From CAIMZW01 sp037133095 (GTDB lineage: Bacteria; Actinomycetota; Actinomycetes; Nanopelagicales; Nanopelagicaceae): a stretch of 64,000 nucleotides of DNA. The position numbers were made by a program, and so were the translations under genes. Positions 23,718 to 30,084 of the stretch are shown in pieces; the stretch's first letter is position 1, and the number at the start of each line of letters is the position of its first letter. The notes beneath the pieces are model-generated. The model was not told the DNA's origin, ran no database searches, and saw only the letters and a program-made list of their open reading frames with translations. The stretch lies in NCBI GenBank assembly GCA_037133095.1, contig JBAXOT010000001.1:1-64000 (forward strand), written 5' to 3'.

Positions 23718-23744
23718 TAAAATACGGTGAGAGTTAGCACTCAC
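23718..23744 (+). promoter_or_regulatory. Putative promoter and dyad operator of the MerR/B12 regulator gene
   Basis: TAAAAT (23718-23723) is a good -10 element; no convincing -35 is seen at 17 bases. Just downstream, GTGAG (23727-23731) and CTCAC (23740-23744) form an 18-base dyad around an 8-base core, which includes the sequence TTAGCACTC (one CIRCE half-site, 23734-23742) without a proper second half. The dyad would overlap the transcription start, as expected of an operator for autoregulation. Confidence 0.4.
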
Positions 23745-23760
23745 TTTTCGGCGGTTTCGA

Positions 23761-24717
23761 GTGGTGGTTATGGCGTTGATTCGAGACGATTGGCTCGTGA
23801 ATGCTGCTGTCGACCTCGCCGCACTGCTGGATCAAGGGTGCACAGTCGCGGCAGTTGCTCGCAAATTGGGCGTGGCGCCAGCAACCTTGCGCACCTGGGA
23901 CCGCCGCTATGGCCTTGGACCCTCGGAACATCAGATGGGCCAACATCGCCGATATAACGCCGTAGATGTCGCTCGGCTGACCCTGATGCGGAAGTTAGTG
24001 ATCTCCGGACTTCCCGCAGCGAGCGCCGCTGAGGCGGCCCTTCGAGTCAGTTCCACCGCTGTTGTACAGGAGATATTTGAAGAGGTGACTAGCCCGGCAA
24101 CGCTCGCTGGGAAGGTCAGTGTGGAGCAGCTTCTCGCCGCCGCTCGAAGTTTCGACGAAGCATTTATGGAGTTGGCGATTCGCAAATCTGTGCAGGATTT
24201 TGGCGTCATCGCAACCTGGGACGAGCTCTTAGCGCCAGTCCTAACACACATAGGTAATGAGTGGCAGCGATTAGGCACTGGAATTGAAGTCGAACACCTT
24301 CTCACCGAGCTCATCAAACGAGTGCTCTCAGAAGGTGTGTCGAGGTTGGGGGTTCCGATCAACCAAAGGCCAGTTCTCTTGGCTTGTGTGGGTGAAGAGA
24401 TTCACTCGTTGCCCCTACGTGCGCTCGAAGCCGCGTTGGCTGAACGTCAGATTGATTCTCGATTTATGGGGGCTCGCACACCCCAAATTGCTATCAACGA
24501 ATTCGTGCGTCGCTGTGCCCCGCCGGCAATTTTCTTATGGGCACAAATTGAGTCAAACGGAGACACCTCGTTTATTCATGATTTGCCCGTGGTTAGACCG
24601 AAATCTAGGGTCCTGGTTGGTGGTCCTGGCTGGCGCGATATTTCCGAAGATTGTGCAGTGCAATCCTTTTCGCTGGCGGATGCCGTGGCAGAGATTTCGC
24701 GCGCGGTAGGAATCTAA
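23761..24717 (+). CDS. MerR-family regulator with cobalamin-binding domain (CarH-like)
   Basis: A 318-residue two-part regulator. Residues about 20-90 are a MerR-type winged helix (AVARKLGVAPATLRTWDRRYG). Residues about 120-315 match the B12-binding module of CarH/LitR photoreceptors: a helical cap with W168-x9-E178-H179 (EWQRLGTGIEVEHL) and a Rossmann part with E213-x-H215 (GEEIHSLPLRALEAAL), where the His is the lower axial cobalt ligand in CarH. The spacing from H179 to H215 (36) is close to the 35 of Thermus CarH as recalled. The residue after the cap Trp is Gln, not the His that forms the light-state bis-His adduct in CarH. The start may be GTG 23761 or ATG 23770. It is divergent from whiB. 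Confidence 0.8.
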   Translation: MVVMALIRDDWLVNAAVDLAALLDQGCTVAAVARKLGVAPATLRTWDRRYGLGPSEHQMGQHRRYNAVDVARLTLMRKLVISGLPAASAAEAALRVSSTAVVQEIFEEVTSPATLAGKVSVEQLLAAARSFDEAFMELAIRKSVQDFGVIATWDELLAPVLTHIGNEWQRLGTGIEVEHLLTELIKRVLSEGVSRLGVPINQRPVLLACVGEEIHSLPLRALEAALAERQIDSRFMGARTPQIAINEFVRRCAPPAIFLWAQIESNGDTSFIHDLPVVRPKSRVLVGGPGWRDISEDCAVQSFSLADAVAEISRAVGI

Positions 24718-24726
24718 GCCCCGCAC

Positions 24727-24732
24727 TACACT
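24727..24732 (+). promoter_or_regulatory. -10 element for leaderless guaB
   Basis: TACACT is followed by 6 bases and the ATG of guaB at 24739, with no Shine-Dalgarno sequence. It lies 9 bases after the stop of the MerR/B12 gene, giving the guanine nucleotide genes their own promoter. Confidence 0.55.
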
Positions 24733-24738
24733 TTCCCA

Positions 24739-25860
24739 ATGCTAGATGGGGTTCGCGACAAGGTCGCTATGTTGGGTCTTACCTACGATGATGTGCTGCT
24801 GTTGCCAGACGCGTCAGAGGTTGTTCCGAGCGAAGTTCACACTGGCACTCGCCTCACCAGAAATATCTCATTAAAAATTCCCCTTATTTCTTCTGCCATG
24901 GATACGGTTACCGAATCTTTGATGGCAATTGCGATGGCTAAAGCCGGAGGGATCGGCATAGTTCACCGAAACCTTCCTATCGAAGAGCAAGTGGCTCACG
25001 TTAAAGCCGTCAAGCAGAGCGGGATTGTTGGAGCTGCCGTCGGGGTTGGTGATGATGGATTTGCCCGAGCCGCGGCTTTGATCGAAGCCGGAGTAGATGT
25101 GGTTGTGGTCGATACGGCTCACGGTCATCACCGCGCTGTTCTCGATGCGATTGCTCGAATTAAAAAAGAATTTCCTCATATTGAAATCATTGGTGGAAAC
25201 GTCGCCACCAGATCTGGTGCGCAAGCATTGATAAATGCCGGTGTTGATGCGGTGAAAGTTGGTGTTGGTCCGGGATCCATCTGCACAACTCGCGTGGTGG
25301 CCGGCGTTGGCGTGCCTCAGGTAACCGCAATCATGGAGGCCCACAAAGCCTGCGTGAAAGCCGACATCCCACTTATTGCCGATGGTGGGTTGCAGTATTC
25401 CGGTGATATCGCCAAAGCAATTGTTGCGGGTGCTGACACTGTCATGGTCGGTTCTCTACTTGCCGGGTGCGATGAGAGCCCTGGTGACTTGGTGGAGATC
25501 AACGGCCGCCAGTTCAAGAGTTACCGAGGAATGGGTTCGCTGGGTGCGATGCAATCCCGAGGCGAGCAGAAGTCGTATTCCAAAGATCGATACATGCAAG
25601 ACGATGTGCTATCAGAAGACAAATTGGTGCCAGAAGGAATCGAAGGCAAGGTTAGTTATCGCGGACCTGTTGCTGTTGTTGTTCACCAACTCGTTGGCGG
25701 GCTGCGATCGGGTATGGGCTATGCCGGCGCCGCGACAATTGCCGACTTGCAGCGAAATGGAATGTTGATTCAAATTACTTCGGCCGGTCTGCAAGAGAGC
25801 CACCCACATGACATCCTCGATATCGCTGATGCGCCCAATTACAGCCGCAAGGGAAAGTAA
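24739..25860 (+). CDS. guaB: IMP dehydrogenase lacking the CBS (Bateman) domains
   Basis: IMPDH oxidises IMP to XMP, the committed step to GMP. The catalytic barrel is complete: LTYDDVLLLP start, the Cys loop GVGPGSICTTR (Cys182), VIADGG-type phosphate motif (LIADGGLQYSGD), the SYRGMGSLGAM flap base and the KLVPEGIEGKV flap. At 373 residues it is about 120 shorter than typical IMPDH. The gap is exactly where the two CBS domains normally sit: the sequence passes from VAHVKAVKQSG directly into IVGAAVGVG (about residue 95). It should be catalytically competent but cannot be regulated through ATP/GTP binding to a Bateman module. It is followed by guaB3 after 3 bases. Confidence 0.95.
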   Translation: MLDGVRDKVAMLGLTYDDVLLLPDASEVVPSEVHTGTRLTRNISLKIPLISSAMDTVTESLMAIAMAKAGGIGIVHRNLPIEEQVAHVKAVKQSGIVGAAVGVGDDGFARAAALIEAGVDVVVVDTAHGHHRAVLDAIARIKKEFPHIEIIGGNVATRSGAQALINAGVDAVKVGVGPGSICTTRVVAGVGVPQVTAIMEAHKACVKADIPLIADGGLQYSGDIAKAIVAGADTVMVGSLLAGCDESPGDLVEINGRQFKSYRGMGSLGAMQSRGEQKSYSKDRYMQDDVLSEDKLVPEGIEGKVSYRGPVAVVVHQLVGGLRSGMGYAGAATIADLQRNGMLIQITSAGLQESHPHDILDIADAPNYSRKGK

Positions 25861-25863
25861 GAG

Positions 25864-26976
25864 ATGAATGAAATAGAGATTGGCCCAGGCAAGCGCGCTC
25901 GCGTCGCTTATTCTTTCGATGACATTGCCATTGTGCCGAGTCGGAGAACTCGAGATCCGGAAGAGGTATCGATCAGTTGGCAGATCGATGCTTACAAGTT
26001 CGATTTACCTTTTCTTGCTGCTCCAATGGATTCTGTGGTCTCACCAGAGACTGCAATAGCCATAGGTAAATTAGGTGGCGTAGGAGTGCTCAACCTCGAA
26101 GGGTTATGGACGCGCTATGAGAATCCACGGATTCAATTAGGTGAAATTGCGTCGATGCCTCAAGAGCAGGCAATTCGAAGAATGCAAGAGTTATATGCCG
26201 CACCCATCATTCCCGAATTAATTAAGGCGCGGATCGCAGAGATTCGTGCGTCAGGCGTTACGGTCGCGGCCGCCTTGTCGCCACAACGGACTGCAGAGTT
26301 GCACAAGGTTGTTATCGAAGCTGGTGTGGACATTTTTGTTATTCGAGGCACCACGGTCAGCGCCGAACATGTCGCATCCAAGAATGCGCCATTGAATTTA
26401 AAGAAATTTATTTATGAATTGGATGTGCCTGTAATAGTTGGTGGTTGTGCCACAGGAGCTGGTGCGCTGCACCTCATGCGTGCCGGAGCAGCGGGGGTTC
26501 TCGTTGGCTTTGGTGGTGGTGCTGCTCATACCACTCGAATAGTTTCTGGAATTGCGGTTCCGATGGCATCGGCTGTTTCTGAAGTTGCTTCGGCACGTCG
26601 AGATTATTTAGATGAATCTGGCGGCCGATATGTCCATGTGATCGCAGATGGTTCCGTTGGGCGCAGTGGCGATATCGCGAAGGCTATTGCCTGTGGTGCC
26701 GATGCCGTGATGATGGGATCGCCGTTAGCAAAGGCGCTCGAAGCGCCAGGCAAAGGCTGGCATTGGGGATCAGAGGCACATCACTCTGAACTTCCACGTG
26801 GGGACAGAGTCTTTGTCGGAACTGTCGGTACATTGGCAGAGATTTTGACCGGACCATCTCACACCTCTGATGGATCTATGAATCTATTCGGCGCCCTGCG
26901 CCGCGGCATGGCCACTTCAGGTTATTCCGATCTCAAAGAGTTCCAACGAGTAGAGGTCGTTATTCATCGTGCCTGA
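25864..26976 (+). CDS. guaB3: GuaB3 family IMP dehydrogenase-related protein
   Basis: A 370-residue IMPDH/GMPR-superfamily barrel lacking CBS domains, of the GuaB3 type found next to guaB in actinobacteria. It begins RVAYSFDDIAIVPSRRTRDP. The loop that carries the catalytic Cys in IMPDH (GPGSICTTR) reads GFGGGAAHTTR here, with His222 at the cysteine position, so the canonical covalent mechanism is not available. It keeps the phosphate-binding VIADGSVGRSGDIAKAIACGADAVMMGS. Its biochemical role is unsettled; regulation of, or complex with, GuaB is possible. It overlaps guaA by 8 bases. Confidence 0.9.
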   Translation: MNEIEIGPGKRARVAYSFDDIAIVPSRRTRDPEEVSISWQIDAYKFDLPFLAAPMDSVVSPETAIAIGKLGGVGVLNLEGLWTRYENPRIQLGEIASMPQEQAIRRMQELYAAPIIPELIKARIAEIRASGVTVAAALSPQRTAELHKVVIEAGVDIFVIRGTTVSAEHVASKNAPLNLKKFIYELDVPVIVGGCATGAGALHLMRAGAAGVLVGFGGGAAHTTRIVSGIAVPMASAVSEVASARRDYLDESGGRYVHVIADGSVGRSGDIAKAIACGADAVMMGSPLAKALEAPGKGWHWGSEAHHSELPRGDRVFVGTVGTLAEILTGPSHTSDGSMNLFGALRRGMATSGYSDLKEFQRVEVVIHRA

Positions 26977-28519
26977 AAATCAACTTGTCTTAGTCGTTGA
27001 TTTCGGAGCCCAATACGCACAACTCATCGCTCGTCGAGTTCGACAAGCAAATGTTTATTCGGAGATCGTTCCTTCGAATATTTCTGCAGCCGAAGTGCGA
27101 GAGAAAAAGCCGACGGCGATCATTCTCTCTGGCGGACCCTCGAGCGTTTATGCCGAAGGTGCCCCCACATTAGACGATGAGATTTTTTCCTTAGATATTC
27201 CTATCTTTGGAATCTGTTATGGCTTTCAAGTTATGGCGGCTGCACTGGGTGGTGTCGTCACTCATACCGGCAATTCAGAATTTGGTCGTACCTCGCTGAC
27301 CCTGGAAAAGAGTTCATCGCTGCTCGGTGGCCTTCCCGAACAATTTAAGGTCTGGATGAGCCACGGTGACAGTGTTACCCAAGCACCTGTGGGATTTGTG
27401 GCCACGGCTCAGACTGATCAAACACCCATAGTTGCTTTTGAAAATAGCACCGCATTGCTTGCCGGCGTTCAGTTTCATCCCGAAGTTCTTCACTCTGAAC
27501 ACGGCCAAGAGATTTTGCGCCATTGGTTAATCGACATTGTTGGGTGTGCTCCGTCATGGAATTCCGAGAATATTGTTGCAACCGAAGTCGCCAAAATTAA
27601 GGCAATTGTTGGCGATAAGCATGTTCTCTGTGGGCTCTCCGGCGGAGTTGATTCGGCAGTTGCAGCGGCGATCGTTCAAAAAGCTATTGGCGCGCAATTG
27701 ACGTGTGTTTTTGTTGACCACGGTTTACTTCGCGAAGGTGAAGCAGAGCAAGTAGAACGTGATTTTGTAGCCGCAACAGGGGTTTCACTTAAAGTGGTTG
27801 ATGCCAAACAGCGATTCCTCGATGAACTTGCCGGTGTAACTGACCCAGAGCGAAAACGAAAAATTATTGGTGCCGAATTTATTCGAGCCTTCGAAAGTGC
27901 TGCACGTGAAATTTCCGAACACGAATCTATAGATTTCTTAGTTCAAGGAACGCTCTATCCAGATGTAGTGGAATCTGGTGGCGGAACCGGTACCGCAAAT
28001 ATTAAGTCGCATCACAATGTGGGCGGCTTGCCGGATGATCTGCAATTTACCTTGATTGAACCTTTGCGTACTTTGTTTAAAGATGAGGTTCGCGAAGTTG
28101 GATTGGAGTTGGGGTTGCCTGGCGAAATTGTTTGGCGCCAACCCTTCCCCGGCCCCGGTTTAGCCATTCGAATTGTCGGAGAGGTTACTGAGAATCGGCT
28201 TAATATTTTGCGTCGAGCGGATGCAATTGCTCGGGAAGAATTAAGAATTGCCGGCTTAGACCGCGAAATTTGGCAGTGTCCGGTCGTTTTATTGGCCGAT
28301 GTCCGTAGCGTCGGCGTTCAGGGCGATGGTCGAACGTATGGCCATCCAATAGTTCTCAGGCCAGTCTCAAGTGAGGATGCTATGACTGCTGATTGGAGCC
28401 GGGTTCCGTATGATGTGTTGGAGAAGATTTCTACTCGCATCACCAACGAGGTCCGGGAAATTAACCGAGTGGTACTCGACGTAACATCGAAACCACCGGG
28501 GACCATTGAATGGGAATAG
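26969..28519 (+). CDS. guaA: GMP synthase (glutamine-hydrolysing)
   Basis: GuaA aminates XMP to GMP. The class I amidotransferase domain (about 1-190) has the nucleophile elbow GICYGFQ and the His/Glu pair in VQFHPEVLHSE. The ATP pyrophosphatase domain has the PP-loop LSGGVDSAVAAA, and the C-terminal dimerisation domain ends TSKPPGTIEWE. The 516 residues are normal. The GTG start lies inside the end of guaB3. This completes the IMP-to-GMP operon. Confidence 0.97.
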   Translation: MPENQLVLVVDFGAQYAQLIARRVRQANVYSEIVPSNISAAEVREKKPTAIILSGGPSSVYAEGAPTLDDEIFSLDIPIFGICYGFQVMAAALGGVVTHTGNSEFGRTSLTLEKSSSLLGGLPEQFKVWMSHGDSVTQAPVGFVATAQTDQTPIVAFENSTALLAGVQFHPEVLHSEHGQEILRHWLIDIVGCAPSWNSENIVATEVAKIKAIVGDKHVLCGLSGGVDSAVAAAIVQKAIGAQLTCVFVDHGLLREGEAEQVERDFVAATGVSLKVVDAKQRFLDELAGVTDPERKRKIIGAEFIRAFESAAREISEHESIDFLVQGTLYPDVVESGGGTGTANIKSHHNVGGLPDDLQFTLIEPLRTLFKDEVREVGLELGLPGEIVWRQPFPGPGLAIRIVGEVTENRLNILRRADAIAREELRIAGLDREIWQCPVVLLADVRSVGVQGDGRTYGHPIVLRPVSSEDAMTADWSRVPYDVLEKISTRITNEVREINRVVLDVTSKPPGTIEWE

Positions 28520-28555
28520 AGAACCCGACCAATGGTGGACTGGGGAGGCACAGAA

Positions 28556-29251
28556 GTGTTGAAGCGTAAGAGTTCGGTAACTGTGGTCGTAGTTATGACT
28601 GCATCATTGGCGTTTTCCTTATTGGCGCTTTCACCAGCGAATGCCGCAACTAAACCTGTTCATCCATTGAAGGCAAAAGCGGCTGTTGTAGGTACTTGCC
28701 TCTCCACCACTTCTGTTGGACATCGACCAAAGATGGTGGCGCCACCAAGTACAGCAGCCCTCAAGACATTTAAAGCTCGAGTTTTTACTTTAAAAACTAA
28801 TTGCGGCGATATCGTCATTACTGCCGATCAGCCTTTGGCTCCGTTGACTACTGCAGCGATGTACACCCTCTCTACAAATGGTTTCTTTGATCATTCGCTC
28901 TGCCATCGATTAACTACAAGTCAAATATTTGTTTTGCAGTGTGGCGATCCCACAGCGACTGGTCGAGGCGGTCCAGCATTTTCCTATTCAACCGAATATG
29001 TACCGGCTGCAGTAACCAATAATTATCCAGCAGGGTCAGTTGCTATGGCTAACTCGGGACCTGATTCCAATGGCAGTCAATTCTTCTTGTTTTATGAGGA
29101 CACCACCCTTAATCCGAATTACACCTTGTGGGGACGCATTACGAAGGGGCTCGACATCATCAGGGCCATCGCCGCCATTGGTGTTGCTGATGGAACGGGG
29201 GATGGCAAGCCAAAGCAGACGGTTGCTATTGAGAGCGTAAGCGCTCGTTAA
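28556..29251 (+). CDS. Secreted cyclophilin-type peptidyl-prolyl isomerase
   Basis: A 231-residue exported protein: signal peptide from LKRKSSVTVVVVMTASLAF to about PANAA, then a linker, then a cyclophilin domain (about 75-225). Visible cyclophilin elements include NCGDIVITADQPLAPLTT, FFDHSLCHRL (active-site Arg), QCGDPTATGRGGPAF and ANSGPDSNGSQFFLF. It would catalyse proline isomerisation in exported proteins. GTG 28556 is chosen because GGGGAGG (28542-28548) precedes it by 7 bases; a longer frame from ATG 28532 lacks such a site. The last codons and the stop lie within the first copy of a 28-bp tandem repeat. Confidence 0.9.
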   Translation: MLKRKSSVTVVVVMTASLAFSLLALSPANAATKPVHPLKAKAAVVGTCLSTTSVGHRPKMVAPPSTAALKTFKARVFTLKTNCGDIVITADQPLAPLTTAAMYTLSTNGFFDHSLCHRLTTSQIFVLQCGDPTATGRGGPAFSYSTEYVPAAVTNNYPAGSVAMANSGPDSNGSQFFLFYEDTTLNPNYTLWGRITKGLDIIRAIAAIGVADGTGDGKPKQTVAIESVSAR

Positions 29252-29306
29252 AGATATTGAGAGCGTAAGCGCTCGTTAAAGATATTGAGAGCGTGAGCGC
29301 TCGTTA
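29228..29306 (+). repeat. Three-copy 28-bp tandem repeat bridging two convergent stop codons
   Basis: Copies begin at 29228, 29256 and 29284. Copies 1 and 2 are identical; copy 3 is shortened to 23 bases with one substitution (TAAG to TGAG). Each copy contains the small dyad GAGCG-N4-CGCTC. Copy 1 contains the stop of the cyclophilin gene (29249-29251) and copy 3 the stop of the PIG-L gene on the other strand (29304-29306). The dyads could act as weak bidirectional terminators, but no T-tracts follow. Confidence 0.95.
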
Positions 29307-30029
29307 GTTCGTATTGACGATTTTGAAAACCTCTGCGAGCCGGCCCTCAGGCAATCCTTGAGCAGTGGCATTACGAGCGCCCCATGACCGAACCATATTT
29401 TCCAACTCTGGATTATGTGCCGTCTGGCTTACATGAGAATGCAATGCAGCCATTTTCTGATCGAAAGAATCGGTGATATCAACAAAGTGATCAGATGTGT
29501 TGGCTGACATCACCCACACCTCTTTAACCGTCCAGGGCTCGAGCCCCTCTACCTTCAATAAATCCTCAAAAGCGAAGGCATTACGTGCATCTGGGTAGAC
29601 GGCCTGAATCGCGGCTTCGCCAGCGGCCATATGATCAGGATGGCTGGCAAATAGTCGCTCCCAATTTCGCTCTGGACTTTGAATGACCATACGGTCGGGA
29701 CGGACTCGACGAATTTGGCGGACGATCGCCTTGCGCAGTTCAATCGTTGGCTCTAACCAGCCGTCGCGGTAGTTGAGAAATTCGATGTCGGTCACCCCAA
29801 CAGCTGCCCCGGCATCTCGTTGTTCGCGCTGGCGAATCTTTGGCATCTCCTCGCGCGGTACCGCGGGATCTTCTCCACCTTGGTCACCGTTGGTGCAAAT
29901 GCAATAGGAGACGTGAATGCCCGCCTTCACCCATTGGGCAATTGTGCCGGAAGCACCGAAATCCAAATCATCAGGATGTGCAGTGACGACCAATACGCGT
30001 TCGATCTCGCTGTCTGGAAGCGGTGTCAT
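29304..30029 (-). CDS. PIG-L/LmbE-family deacetylase
   Basis: A 241-residue zinc-dependent N-deacetylase of the PIG-L family, which includes the mycothiol enzymes MshB and Mca and various GlcNAc deacetylases. The zinc/catalytic motif AHPDDLDFGASG lies near the N-terminus, and the third zinc ligand is in FASHPDHMAAGEA. ATG at 30029 is chosen because GAGGAG precedes it at suitable spacing; the frame extends upstream without a binding site. It is divergent from pcrA. The substrate is undetermined, though a mycothiol-conjugate amidase role is possible in an actinobacterium. Confidence 0.87.
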   Translation of the reverse strand: MTPLPDSEIERVLVVTAHPDDLDFGASGTIAQWVKAGIHVSYCICTNGDQGGEDPAVPREEMPKIRQREQRDAGAAVGVTDIEFLNYRDGWLEPTIELRKAIVRQIRRVRPDRMVIQSPERNWERLFASHPDHMAAGEAAIQAVYPDARNAFAFEDLLKVEGLEPWTVKEVWVMSANTSDHFVDITDSFDQKMAALHSHVSQTAHNPELENMVRSWGARNATAQGLPEGRLAEVFKIVNTN

Positions 30030-30084
30030 GATCTCTCCTCTATTTATTTGCCTCGGGCTGAACAAGCAATTTCTTGAATAACCA

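Noticed and set aside
23734..23751. Full CIRCE operator upstream of the MerR/B12 gene
   Set aside because: Only the left half TTAGCACTC is present; bases 9 further on do not match GAGTGCTAA.
24739..25860. guaB considered as a truncated pseudogene
   Set aside because: All catalytic and flap motifs are present in one frame and the missing part is exactly one domain module, not an end truncation.
29228..29306. Repeat array considered as a CRISPR fragment
   Set aside because: Copies are directly abutting with no spacers, and they overlap coding sequence on both strands.
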